NCBI RefSeq assembly: GCF_003574655.1
Contig: NZ_QNUM01000001.1
Span: 1 to 64,000, forward strand
DNA from: Cohaesibacter haloalkalitolerans
Lineage (GTDB): Bacteria > Pseudomonadota > Alphaproteobacteria > Rhizobiales > Cohaesibacteraceae
Reading direction: 5' to 3'
DNA length: 64,000 bases
The notes beneath the pieces are model-generated. The model did no database searches and had not been told where the DNA came from. It saw only the letters and a program-made list of their open reading frames with translations. Position numbers and translations under genes: made by a program. Below, piece by piece: positions 54,413 through 63,228 of this stretch. The stretch's first letter is position 1; every line of letters starts with the position of its first letter.

Positions 54413-56533
54413 ATGTTGACAGTTCTGAGCTGTATCTACACCGAACATGATCTTCTGCTCGTCGCTCTCGCAGCTCTGCTTTGTATCATCGGTTCCCTTG
54501 TCACCTTGCGCCTTGTGCGCCATGCCGTCGAATCCGAGTTGGGCCACCATTTTGGCTGGTTCTTTCTGGCAGCGGTCTCAGGTGGCGGCAGTGTCTGGGC
54601 GACGCATTTTGTTGCCATGCTGGCCTACAAGCCCAAGGCGGCGGTCTCCTTTGATCCAGCTCTGACCATCCTTTCGCTGGTGATCGCTATCGCCGGACTG
54701 CTTGGCAGCTTCTGCCTTTCCGGCTTCCGGCAAAGCCCCATCCGGACTGTGATCGGCGGCGCCTTTGTCGGCCTGACCTTTGCGACCATGCATTATACCG
54801 GCATGTTTGCCTATCGCATCGTGGGGCTTCTCACCTGGGACATGGGCCTCATCTGGGCCTCGATCCTCATCTCTGTCGCCCTGTCGATGTTCTTCAGCAC
54901 CCTCATCTGGAAACCGGCCATCAGAAAGTTGCGCTTTCTGTCGGCCGTCATGACCATGGTTCTGAGCATCGTCGGATTGCACTTTACCGGCATGGCCGCC
55001 TTCACGGTCACGCCGATGACCACGTCGTTTCCGGATATTGACGCCAGTGCCATGATCTCGCTGGCAATGGCCATTGCGCTTGTCACGCTGATCATACTTG
55101 GCGCTGGCCTGACCAGCCATTTCATCGATTCACGGGTGCGCTCACATTCCAGGGAGGAATTGCATCACCTGACCAGCCACGATGTCCTGACCGGCATTCC
55201 CAACCGGGAAGGTTTCAAGCGCTACGTAAACAGCGCCATTGAAAGCGCAGAGCATTATGGGGTCAAGGTCGCAATCCTTGGCATCGACCTAAACCGCTTC
55301 AAGGAAATCAACGACCGGCTGGGCCATACGGCGGGCGACTTCACGTTGCACACGCTGGCAGGCCGGATGAAAACCATTCTCCGGGAGGATGAGTTTGTTG
55401 CGCGCATTGGCGGCGATGAATTTGCAGCAGTGAAATTCTTCCGCGAAAAAAGCACCATCGCCTCCTTCGCCGAACGCCTCGCCTTCGAGATTGCCCAGCC
55501 CATCGATATCGATGGGGTCAGGAATGAGGTCGGCGCCAGCTTGGGAGCGGCAATCTGGCCAGACGACGGAGAAACCTCGAGCGAGCTGGTCAACAATGCC
55601 AATCTGGCGATGTATCACGCCAAATGCTCCTTCATGAGCAAGCTCTGCTTTTACGATGCCGAAATCGGCGCAGACATGCGCAAGAAACGCAAGATGGCAG
55701 ACGACCTCCGTCGGGCGCTGGATAATGACGAGCTGCAGCTGCACTATCAGGTGCAGAAATCCATGGGGCCGGAACGGGACATCCATGGCTTCGAAGCGCT
55801 GTTGCGCTGGACCCATCCTGACCTTGGCCCCATCTCGCCTGCGGTTTTCATTCCGGTAGCGGAAGAAAACGGCCTGATCTCGGCGCTTGGCCTTTGGGTG
55901 CTGAAGCGCGCCTGTGTGGATGCAGCAAGCTGGGATCCGCCCTATCGGGTGGCGGTCAACGTTTCTGCCGTGCAATTCATGGATCCCCATCTGCCTCAAT
56001 ATGTCGAGGATGTACTTGCCCTGACAGGCCTCAACCCGAGCCGCCTCGAGCTGGAGCTCACGGAAACGGCCCTTGTCAAGGACACGGCCAGATCCCTCGA
56101 TATCATGCTGCAGGTCAAGGCTCTTGGTGTTGGCATTGCGCTGGATGATTTCGGCACGGGCTATTCGTCCCTGGAGATTCTCCGAACCTTTCCCTTTGAC
56201 AAGATCAAGCTGGACAAGAGCTTCGTTGACGACATCAACAAGGACAGGTCGTCTCTTGCCATCGTGCGAGCGGTTCTGGCACTGGGCAAAAGCCTTTCGA
56301 TCCCGGTGCTGGCAGAAGGCATCGAAACCGAAGAACAGATGGCCATTCTGCGCGATGAGGGCTGCGACGAGGGTCAGGGCTATCTGCTTGGTCGGCCTTC
56401 CTCATTGGAGAGCCTGCTGGATACGGGCAGCCTCGACAAGCTGGTCGCATCGGAAAGGGCAACCACCGCCGGGACCAGACATCCGGTCACGACTGACGAC
56501 GCTCTTGCCCCGCTTCTGGCAAGAGCCGGGTAG
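54413..56533 (+). CDS. MHYT-GGDEF-EAL cyclic-di-GMP protein
   Basis: Membrane signalling protein of 706 residues. Seven hydrophobic helices at residues 10-235 hold three MHYT-type motifs: THFVAML (64-70), MHYTGM (126-131) and LHFTGM (189-194), which are proposed to bind a metal and sense oxygen, CO or NO. The GGDEF domain (about 250-415) has an intact GGDEF at 333-337 but an RxxE in place of the usual RxxD inhibitory site. The EAL domain (425-680) has EALLRW at 461-466, NVSAVQF, ELTETAL, DDFGTGYSSLE and EGIETEEQ. Both synthesis and breakdown of cyclic-di-GMP look possible. Confidence 0.92.
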   Translation: MLTVLSCIYTEHDLLLVALAALLCIIGSLVTLRLVRHAVESELGHHFGWFFLAAVSGGGSVWATHFVAMLAYKPKAAVSFDPALTILSLVIAIAGLLGSFCLSGFRQSPIRTVIGGAFVGLTFATMHYTGMFAYRIVGLLTWDMGLIWASILISVALSMFFSTLIWKPAIRKLRFLSAVMTMVLSIVGLHFTGMAAFTVTPMTTSFPDIDASAMISLAMAIALVTLIILGAGLTSHFIDSRVRSHSREELHHLTSHDVLTGIPNREGFKRYVNSAIESAEHYGVKVAILGIDLNRFKEINDRLGHTAGDFTLHTLAGRMKTILREDEFVARIGGDEFAAVKFFREKSTIASFAERLAFEIAQPIDIDGVRNEVGASLGAAIWPDDGETSSELVNNANLAMYHAKCSFMSKLCFYDAEIGADMRKKRKMADDLRRALDNDELQLHYQVQKSMGPERDIHGFEALLRWTHPDLGPISPAVFIPVAEENGLISALGLWVLKRACVDAASWDPPYRVAVNVSAVQFMDPHLPQYVEDVLALTGLNPSRLELELTETALVKDTARSLDIMLQVKALGVGIALDDFGTGYSSLEILRTFPFDKIKLDKSFVDDINKDRSSLAIVRAVLALGKSLSIPVLAEGIETEEQMAILRDEGCDEGQGYLLGRPSSLESLLDTGSLDKLVASERATTAGTRHPVTTDDALAPLLARAG

Positions 56534-56591
56534 CCATCCGTGCAACTGGCGCAGCCTCCCCGGAGTATCCTCCCCCCTTTCAACAAGAAAA

Positions 56592-56623
56592 GGCCGACCG
56601 GAAGGGAGCCCTTCCGGCCGGCC
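56592..56623. terminator. Bidirectional terminator before the M20D gene end
   Basis: A 14-pair stem with one A/G mismatch (56592-56605 with 56610-56623) and four-base loop. The minus-strand side runs into TTTTCTTGTT, so it ends the amidohydrolase operon; the plus side has a weak T-run after the cyclic-di-GMP gene. Confidence 0.85.
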
Positions 56624-56671
56624 TCATATTTCGCAGCGGGCACCTCTCCGAGATGCCTGCTTTGGCAAAGG

Positions 56672-57838
56672 CTAAAGCGGCAACCTGTCCCGCACCAACT
56701 GGGCCCAGTAGGAGCAGCCCCATTTGATCACCTCGTCGTTGAAATCGAACTTGGGGTGATGCAGCTGGGCCGAAGGGCCATTGCCGACATGGATCATCGC
56801 ACCCGGCACGGCATTGAGCATGAAGGCGAAGTCCTCGCCGCCTAGGGTTGGCGGCATGTCGATGCGGACCGCGTCATCGCCGGAGACCGAGCGGGCAGCC
56901 TTGGCCGCATGCTCGGTTGCCTCGTCATGGTTGACCATCACCGGATAGAGACGGCGGTAGTCCAACTCCCCGACGCAATTGTTGCCTTCGGCAATCTGCG
57001 CCACGATCTTGCCAAGGCGTGCCTCGACATGGTCACGGACAGCCTCGTTGAGGGTGCGGACGGTGCCCTTGATGTTGATCTCTTCGGGGATGACGTTGTA
57101 GGTGTCGTTGCTGGTGATGCCACAAAGGGAAACCACATGGGAGTCCAACGGGTTGACGGTGCGGGCGCTCATGCCGTTGATCGCCTGGATGATGGCCGCA
57201 ACCGCCGGGAACGGGTCGATGGCATTATGCGGCTGGGCCGCATGACCACCCCGACCGGTCACCTTGATGTCGAACATGTCAACGGCGGCCATGCTTGGGC
57301 CCTTGCCGGTCACGAAATGGCCAACCGGTACATCGGGAATGTTGTGCATGCCATAGACTTCATCGCAGGGCCAACGCTCGAACAGGCCGTCATCGATCAT
57401 CGCCTGAGCCCCGGCGCCGCCTTCTTCGGCGGGCTGGAAGATCACCAGCACCGTGCCGTCAAAGGCACGGCTCTCGACAAGATGCCTTGCAGCACCCAGC
57501 AGCATGGTGGTGTGGCCATCATGGCCGCAGGCATGCATCTTGCCCGGAACCTTCGAGGCGTGCGGCAGGCCGGTGGCTTCGACGATCGGCAGGGCATCCA
57601 TATCGGCACGCAGACCGATGGTACGGCCCGACGTATTGCTCTGGCCATGGATGACACCGACAACACCGGTCTTGCCCAGCCCCTCGACCACCTCGTCGAC
57701 GCCAGCGGCGCGCAGCGCTTCGGCCACTTTCTTCGAGGTCCGTTCCAGATCGTAAAGCAGTTCGGGATTCTCGTGCAAATCCCGCCGGAAAGCGGTCAGA
57801 TCTTCGATTTCACGCGAGACCCAATTATCTACGGCCAT
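56672..57838 (-). CDS. M20D amidohydrolase (hippurate-hydrolase-like)
   Basis: Metal-dependent amidohydrolase of 388 residues. Motifs RRDLHENPEL, GLRADMDALP, HACGHDGHTTMLLGAA, QPAEEGGAGA and GGEDFAFM give the M20D pattern, with Cys in CGHDGH as a metal ligand. Family members cleave N-acyl, N-carbamoyl or indole-amino-acid conjugates. Last gene of the importer operon, 18 bases after the ATC-hydrolase-family gene. The substrate would be an amide released by, or parallel to, the upstream enzymes. Confidence 0.9.
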   Translation of the reverse strand: MAVDNWVSREIEDLTAFRRDLHENPELLYDLERTSKKVAEALRAAGVDEVVEGLGKTGVVGVIHGQSNTSGRTIGLRADMDALPIVEATGLPHASKVPGKMHACGHDGHTTMLLGAARHLVESRAFDGTVLVIFQPAEEGGAGAQAMIDDGLFERWPCDEVYGMHNIPDVPVGHFVTGKGPSMAAVDMFDIKVTGRGGHAAQPHNAIDPFPAVAAIIQAINGMSARTVNPLDSHVVSLCGITSNDTYNVIPEEINIKGTVRTLNEAVRDHVEARLGKIVAQIAEGNNCVGELDYRRLYPVMVNHDEATEHAAKAARSVSGDDAVRIDMPPTLGGEDFAFMLNAVPGAMIHVGNGPSAQLHHPKFDFNDEVIKWGCSYWAQLVRDRLPL

Positions 57839-57856
57839 ATCCTGTTCTTCCTTCTC

Positions 57857-58318
57857 TCACTTCATCTTGTATCTGAAATCACAATGGGAGGCGCCCTTCA
57901 TGATGGTCTGGGTGCGCTCCAGTTGGATGTCCGGGTTATAGCCGACACAGAAGTCGCCGTCACGGTTGCAAGACAAAAGATGGCCAATATCACCAAGCCC
58001 CATTTCCTTATACATTTCAGCGTAGCGGCACCGGGTGACATTGAAGTCCATCTGGTCCGGCTCGGTGACCAGCGTTTCGATCTGAAGAGCGTCTTCCTTG
58101 GTCCAGTTGGGAAGGATGTCGGCAAAGTCGGACAGGGTCGGGGCGTGGTCGAGCCCTTCTGCCATGGCCTTGCCCTGCTCGATGGCCGAGCGGGAGCAGG
58201 TTTCACCGATCACGGCTTCGGCTTCGGCGCGGCCGCTGCGTTCGGTGATCACATCCAGCACATGCTTCAAGATCATTGCCTCGATGCGGCGGCGTTCCAG
58301 AATAGGGATATCGTTCAT
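57857..58318 (-). CDS. L-2-amino-thiazoline-4-carboxylate hydrolase family protein
   Basis: Protein of 153 residues resembling the ATC hydrolase family (PF14196). Cysteines in ETCSRSAIEQG, VTRCRYAEMY, LSCNRDGDFC and ASHCDFRY are spaced as expected. In Pseudomonas the named enzyme opens a cyclic cysteine derivative to a carbamoyl-cysteine, which an amidohydrolase then cleaves; many relatives probably have other heterocyclic substrates. It sits between a flavoenzyme gene and an M20D amidohydrolase gene, consistent with such a two-step route. Confidence 0.8.
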   Translation of the reverse strand: MNDIPILERRRIEAMILKHVLDVITERSGRAEAEAVIGETCSRSAIEQGKAMAEGLDHAPTLSDFADILPNWTKEDALQIETLVTEPDQMDFNVTRCRYAEMYKEMGLGDIGHLLSCNRDGDFCVGYNPDIQLERTQTIMKGASHCDFRYKMK

Positions 58319-58330
58319 GGTCAGGTCCTG

Positions 58331-59641
58331 TCAGCTTTTGTATTCCCGGTGGTCCTTGAATTTATACCAGGCAAGATAGTAAGGGGCGATAGCGCGGCCG
58401 ATGGCGTGGAACGGCAACGGGTGCGGCGTGGTGGTCGGCAAGGCCAGCGAAGCGAGGTCTTCGCCGTTCGTGGCGCGGGCCATCTCACGGCCAAGCGAAT
58501 AACCGAGCGCGACACCACGGCCGTTGCACCCGATCCAGGTCCAGCCGTTCGGGCCAAGGCTGTGAACGCGCGGGAAGCGATCCCAGTTCATGGAGAGATA
58601 GCCTTCCCAGACATGGGTCATTTTGGGTGGCGCAAGCTGTGGGAAGCTGTCGGCCAAATTGTTTGCGGCCTTGCGGGCCATGCGGGCGGCAAGGTCGCCA
58701 AAGCCCATGATGGCGCCACCGGTGATCAGCCGGTTATCGCGGTCATAATGGAAAAAGCGCAGGTCGCCACGGGTATCGGACACGGCCTGACGACCCGGCA
58801 GGATCGTGGCGCGCAGCTCATCACTCAACGGTTCGGTCGACATCTGCCAGGAAGAAACCGGCACGATGGAATGGGCAAGACGGCGGTTGAGCTTTGGTAC
58901 CACTTCGCCGGTGTAGGCGTTGGTTGCCAGGATCAGAGCCCGGGCCTTGACCGAGCCCCGGTCAGTCTTGACGACCCACTGGGTGCCATCATGAGCGTAG
59001 GATACAACCGGCGTGGCCTCATGGATGGTCGCCCCTGCCCGTTCCACGGCAAGGGCCAGACCACGGGCCAGACCAAGCGGGTTGATGTGACCACCGGACG
59101 GGGTAAGCATGCCACCATACCAATGATCCGTGCCGAGCAGTTCGGTGGTCGCCTTGCGATCGAGATAGCGGGCATCAAGGCCAAACCGCTGCCATGCCTC
59201 GACGCGCTTCTGGCTCAGCTTCGTGCGCCCCGGCGTGTGGGCCGGCTGGAACCAGCCAGTCTGTTCGGCATCGGCATGGGAGACGATGTCTTCTTCCCGA
59301 ATCGCGTCAAACAGGACATTGGCGGAAGCGCCGATCATCTGGGCAAAGAGGCGCCCGGTCTCGCCATAGCGCTGCACCCACATGTCCGGTTCGGCAGCGG
59401 TAAGGGTTGGAATAACCTGACCATTGTTGCGCCCGGAAGCGCCCCAGCCGATCGCCTTGCCTTCCAGCAAAACCACCTCACGTCCGGCCTTGGCCAGATG
59501 CAGAGCGGCGCCCAGTCCGGTGAAGCCGCCGCCAATCACCACCGTATCGGTTTCAATCGCCTCGGTGAGCGGAGCGGCCTCGGTACGGGCCGGTGCGGTG
59601 ACGGCCCAGATGGAGGGAGGAAATGTGACTGGATTGCTCAT
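58331..59641 (-). CDS. DAO-type FAD-dependent oxidoreductase
   Basis: Flavoenzyme of about 436 residues. The FAD motif TVVIGGGFTGLGAALHLAKAG is near residue 34 and WGASGRNNGQ and WIGCNGRGVALGYS are typical of the D-amino-acid-oxidase superfamily, in particular the gamma-glutamylputrescine oxidase-like group. It should oxidise a secondary amine or amino acid. I start at MSNPVTFPPSIWAV; the longer open frame has no family features. It follows the importer genes after 145 bases and starts the catabolic part of the operon. Confidence 0.88.
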   Translation of the reverse strand: MSNPVTFPPSIWAVTAPARTEAAPLTEAIETDTVVIGGGFTGLGAALHLAKAGREVVLLEGKAIGWGASGRNNGQVIPTLTAAEPDMWVQRYGETGRLFAQMIGASANVLFDAIREEDIVSHADAEQTGWFQPAHTPGRTKLSQKRVEAWQRFGLDARYLDRKATTELLGTDHWYGGMLTPSGGHINPLGLARGLALAVERAGATIHEATPVVSYAHDGTQWVVKTDRGSVKARALILATNAYTGEVVPKLNRRLAHSIVPVSSWQMSTEPLSDELRATILPGRQAVSDTRGDLRFFHYDRDNRLITGGAIMGFGDLAARMARKAANNLADSFPQLAPPKMTHVWEGYLSMNWDRFPRVHSLGPNGWTWIGCNGRGVALGYSLGREMARATNGEDLASLALPTTTPHPLPFHAIGRAIAPYYLAWYKFKDHREYKS

Positions 59642-59742
59642 GTCTTTTCTTTCACTGTTTAGACTGATCAAACGGCGTCGATTATCTGTTGAATCCAAGA
59701 AGTCAGAGGGTTTGACCCCTCTGCGGAGGTGCAAGAAGAAGG

Positions 59743-59769
59743 AAAATCCCGGCATGGGAGACACGCCGG
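59743..59769 (-). terminator. Weak hairpin between livF and oxidoreductase genes
   Basis: CCGGC (59749-59753) and GCCGG (59765-59769) form a five-base stem with TTTT on the minus-strand side. It may reduce read-through from the importer to the catabolic genes. Confidence 0.4.
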
Positions 59770-59786
59770 AATGATTGCTCAGGCCC

Positions 59787-60503
59787 TCAGGCCTGTTCGT
59801 GAACATGACCGCCAAGGTAGGCATCGGCGACGCGCTTGTCACTCATCAGTGCATGGGCATCGCCCTCGATGACGATCTTGCCGTGCTCGATGACATAGGC
59901 CCGGTCGGAGATGCGCAGGGCCGCCTTGACATTCTGCTCGACGAGCAGAACGGCATAGCCTTCCTCGCGGATCTTGGTAACCAGCTCGCAGATGAAGCCA
60001 ACCAGACGCGGCGCAAGGCCGAGGGATGGTTCATCGAGCAACAGGACCTTTGGCTTGCGCATCAGGGCGCGGCCGATACAGAGCATCTGCTGCTCGCCCC
60101 CGGACATGGAGCCTGCCTGCTGCTTGAGGCGTTCCTTGAGCACCGGAAACAGGGTCAGCACGTGATCCAGTTCCTGCCGACCAAGCGGCCCGGCCCCGAG
60201 AATGAGATTCTCCAGCACGGTCATGGTGGAGAAGATCTGCCGCCCTTCCGGCGCCTGCATGACACCGCGATCGACGATTTCGTGGCTCTTGAGCTTGGAG
60301 ATGTCCTGCCCATCGAGCAGAATCTCGCCACCGGTGGCATGATAGATGCCCGAGATGCAGCGCATCAGCGAGGTCTTGCCGACCCCGTTGGCGCCCAGAA
60401 CGGAGACAATGCCCTTTTCAGGAACGCCCACGGTGATGTCATGCAGGATTTCCTGAATGCCGATCTTGAGGGACAGGTTGTTGATTTCGAGAATATTGCT
60501 CAT
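59787..60503 (-). CDS. livF: Branched-chain-type ABC ATPase LivF
   Basis: ATPase of 238 residues: Walker A GANGVGKTS, signature MSGGEQQMLCIGRAL, Walker B LLLDEPSLGLAP, switch LVEQNV. This is the LivF type. The ATG shares one base with the livG stop. Together with LivG it powers LivH/LivM; the substrate is probably not leucine, given the catabolic genes that follow. Confidence 0.93.
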   Translation of the reverse strand: MSNILEINNLSLKIGIQEILHDITVGVPEKGIVSVLGANGVGKTSLMRCISGIYHATGGEILLDGQDISKLKSHEIVDRGVMQAPEGRQIFSTMTVLENLILGAGPLGRQELDHVLTLFPVLKERLKQQAGSMSGGEQQMLCIGRALMRKPKVLLLDEPSLGLAPRLVGFICELVTKIREEGYAVLLVEQNVKAALRISDRAYVIEHGKIVIEGDAHALMSDKRVADAYLGGHVHEQA

Positions 60504-61258
60504 CAGTCGTCGCCTCCCAGATAGGCTTCCAGAACGGCAGGGTCCTGACGCACCTTGGCAGGCACGTCATCGGCGATTTTCCTGCCCGAGGCAAGCACGA
60601 CAAGGCGCTGGCAAATGCCCATCACCAGCCCCATGTCATGCTCGACCAGCATGATCGTGAGGCCCGTCTTGTTGAGATCGGTGATGAACTGGGCCAGCTC
60701 CGCAGTCTCGGAATCGTTCATGCCCGCGGCCGGTTCATCAAGGATCAGCAGATCCGGTTTCATGGCCAGCGCCCGCGCGATTTCGAGATATTTGCGCTTG
60801 CCGTAGGACAGGTTGGCCGCCAGATCGTCAGCGTGCTCCTTGAGGCCGACCTTTTCCAACATCTCCCAGCTGCGCTCGGAAATTTCCCTGGCCTTGGCCC
60901 GCCCTCCCCAGAGTGCGGAGAAGGGGCTGACCCCGATCATGCCCAGTGCGCCGACGGAGATATTGTCGAACACGGTCATGTTGGGGAAGACACGCAGGTT
61001 CTGGAAGGTGCGGGACATGCCCCGGTGCGCGATCTTGTGCACCGGCAGGCCCGTGATGCTCTCGCCCTTGAAGCGGACATCGCCCGAAGACGGTGGCGTG
61101 AAGCCGGAGATCAGGTTGAACAGGGTGGTCTTGCCAGCCCCGTTCGGCCCGATCAGGCCGAACAGTTCGCCTTCTGAAACCTTGGTGGAGACATCATCGA
61201 CAGCCCTCAGGCCACCGAAGACGCGGGTCAGGGAATCAAGTTCAAGTATGGTCGTCAT
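60503..61258 (-). CDS. livG: Branched-chain-type ABC ATPase LivG
   Basis: ATPase of 251 residues with Walker A GPNGAGKTTLFNLISG, signature LSYGKRKYLEIARAL (typical LivG variant), Walker B LILDEPAAGMN and switch LVEHDM. Overlaps the permease stop by four bases (ATGA). Confidence 0.93.
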   Translation of the reverse strand: MTTILELDSLTRVFGGLRAVDDVSTKVSEGELFGLIGPNGAGKTTLFNLISGFTPPSSGDVRFKGESITGLPVHKIAHRGMSRTFQNLRVFPNMTVFDNISVGALGMIGVSPFSALWGGRAKAREISERSWEMLEKVGLKEHADDLAANLSYGKRKYLEIARALAMKPDLLILDEPAAGMNDSETAELAQFITDLNKTGLTIMLVEHDMGLVMGICQRLVVLASGRKIADDVPAKVRQDPAVLEAYLGGDD

Positions 61259-62253
61259 TTCCAGCCGATCCCCTTCTCAGAATTGTCTTCCGACCAGGCC
61301 GAGCCGAGAATCCTGCGCGCAAAATTGAGCGCATTGACCTCGCCGAACAGGCCCTTGGGCAGGAACAGGATCGCGCCGAACATCAGAAGGCCTACGATGA
61401 TGTTGCGAATGTCGCCGAAGTAACGCAGCACTTCCGGCAGCAGGATCAGCAACAGGGCACCGATCAGCACGCCCGGCAGAGAGCCGAGCCCTCCCACAAC
61501 GACCATCGTCAGGATGAGGATCGACTGGGAGAAGTTGAAGTCGTTGGGCGAAATGTAGCCGGTGGTGTAGGCCCAGAGCGCCCCGGCGATGCCTGCGAAG
61601 AAGGCAGAAATCACGAAGGCCTGGATCTTCATCACGGTGACGTTGATGCCCATGGCAGCCGTGCACTGGTCGTCTTCACGCAGTGACCGCAGGGCATTGC
61701 CATAATAGGAATGGCTGAGACGGTTGAGAATGAGGATCGAGACGGCCGCAACAACGGCAACCACATAATAGATCCCCAGTTCACTGTTGATGGCATAGCC
61801 GAACAGATCGATGCCGTCGAACAGCATCACCCCGTTGGGACCATTGGTGACGTCGACCCAGTTCTGGAAGACCAGAAACAGCATCTGGCCGATGCCAAGC
61901 GTTGCGACGGCGAAGTAGATCGACATCAGACGCATGGTTGGCAGCGCCACCAGGAAGGCGACAAAAGCAGCCCCGATGCCCGCCAGCGGCAGACCGTAGG
62001 TGAAGCCGATGCCATATTTGGAGCCGAGCAGCGCGGCCACATAGGCACCAACGCCATAAAGGGAGGCATGACCCAGATGCAACAGGCCCGCCACACCAGT
62101 GACCAGATGCAGGGAGGCGGCCAGCAGCATGAAGACGAAGGCCAGTGTGGCGATCTGGTAATAGTAGCCCTTGCCGAGGCCTTCGAGCGCGAACGGAACC
62201 ACGGCGAAGACGATAACCAGCAGCAGCAGCTTGATGAACAATGGTTTAGACAC
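61255..62253 (-). CDS. livM: Branched-chain-type ABC permease LivM
   Basis: Membrane protein of 332 residues with about nine hydrophobic segments and the LivM cytoplasmic loop (SLREDDQCTAAMGINVTVMKI). The GTG start lies inside the livH end, overlapping by eight bases. It pairs with LivH. Confidence 0.9.
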   Translation of the reverse strand: MSKPLFIKLLLLVIVFAVVPFALEGLGKGYYYQIATLAFVFMLLAASLHLVTGVAGLLHLGHASLYGVGAYVAALLGSKYGIGFTYGLPLAGIGAAFVAFLVALPTMRLMSIYFAVATLGIGQMLFLVFQNWVDVTNGPNGVMLFDGIDLFGYAINSELGIYYVVAVVAAVSILILNRLSHSYYGNALRSLREDDQCTAAMGINVTVMKIQAFVISAFFAGIAGALWAYTTGYISPNDFNFSQSILILTMVVVGGLGSLPGVLIGALLLILLPEVLRYFGDIRNIIVGLLMFGAILFLPKGLFGEVNALNFARRILGSAWSEDNSEKGIGWK

Positions 62254-63160
62254 GTTCCCTCCTTGCTCCGAAGAGGCCTTGCGGGAAGAAGATCAGCGTA
62301 GCGAGCAGGAAGGCATAGGCAACCATGTCAGACCATACCGATGGCATGAAGCTGGTGGAAATGCTCTCGGCAAGACCGAGGATCATGGCAGAGACGACCG
62401 CGCCCGGAATGGAGCTGAGACCACCCATGACCATGGCAACAAAGGCCTTGATGCCCGGCGTGAAGCCCATGGCGGGGAAGATGGCGCCATAATAGAGCCC
62501 GACGAGAATCCCGGCGAGTGCCCCCATGCCCGAGCCGATGATAAAGGTGAAGATGATCGTCCGGTCAGTGTTGATGCCGCAGTATTTGGCACCCAGCGCA
62601 TTGTTCGATACGGCACGGATGGACATGCCGATCGGGCTTTTCTTGAGCAGCCACTGCAGACCGCCCAGCATGATCAGCGTGATGGCCAGAATGATCAGGT
62701 CGCCATTGACGATAGTGATCGGGCCGATCTCGATCGGCTTGTTGATCAGGTAGGCCAGATCAATGGACTGGAACTGCGAGCCGAAGATCAGCTCCATGGC
62801 TTCGCGGGCGATGATCGACATGGCCAGAGACGACATCAGGGTCGCTTCGCGCATGGCGCGGGATTTCAGCGAGGCCTCATCGGAGAATCTGCGGAACGGA
62901 CGGAAGGCAAGGCGTTCAAGTCCGAAACCGGCAAACGCACCCGCAGCCAGAGCAATGAACAGAACCACCAGAAGCGGCGGCGCAAAAGCCGTGATGGCCA
63001 TCAGACCGGCAAAGGCGCCAATCGTGTAAACCTCGCCATGGGCAAAGTTCACCACATTGAGCACACCGAAGATAAGCGTGAAGCCGATCGCCATCAGCGC
63101 ATAAATCATACCCAGCGAAACGCCAATGGCGAGCTGTTGCAAAATATAAGGATCGAACAC
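62246..63160 (-). CDS. livH: Branched-chain-type ABC permease LivH
   Basis: Membrane protein of 304 residues. QQLAIGVSLGMIYALMAIGFTLIFGVLNVVNFAHGE is the family start signature and a cytoplasmic loop carries SIRAVSNNALGAKYCGI. Its start is 68 bases after the binding-protein stop. It pairs with LivM. Confidence 0.92.
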   Translation of the reverse strand: MFDPYILQQLAIGVSLGMIYALMAIGFTLIFGVLNVVNFAHGEVYTIGAFAGLMAITAFAPPLLVVLFIALAAGAFAGFGLERLAFRPFRRFSDEASLKSRAMREATLMSSLAMSIIAREAMELIFGSQFQSIDLAYLINKPIEIGPITIVNGDLIILAITLIMLGGLQWLLKKSPIGMSIRAVSNNALGAKYCGINTDRTIIFTFIIGSGMGALAGILVGLYYGAIFPAMGFTPGIKAFVAMVMGGLSSIPGAVVSAMILGLAESISTSFMPSVWSDMVAYAFLLATLIFFPQGLFGARRERV

Positions 63161-63187
63161 GAAGGTCCCCCTTTTCTCTTATTGCCA

Positions 63188-63215
63188 CCCGCCCGAAGAC
63201 CGAGCTCCGGGCGGG
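63188..63215 (-). promoter_or_regulatory. Stem-loop between binding-protein and livH genes
   Basis: CCCGCCCG and CGGGCGGG form a perfect eight-base stem with a 12-base loop, just past the binding-protein stop. No strong T-run follows on the minus strand. It is the third such hairpin after a binding-protein gene in the window. Confidence 0.6.
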
Positions 63216-63228
63216 ATGGGGGATTGGG

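Noticed and set aside
56909-59662. 917-codon open frame on the plus strand across the M20D, ATC-hydrolase-family and flavoenzyme genes
   Set aside because: It crosses three well-supported minus-strand genes and their ribosome sites and shows no domain.
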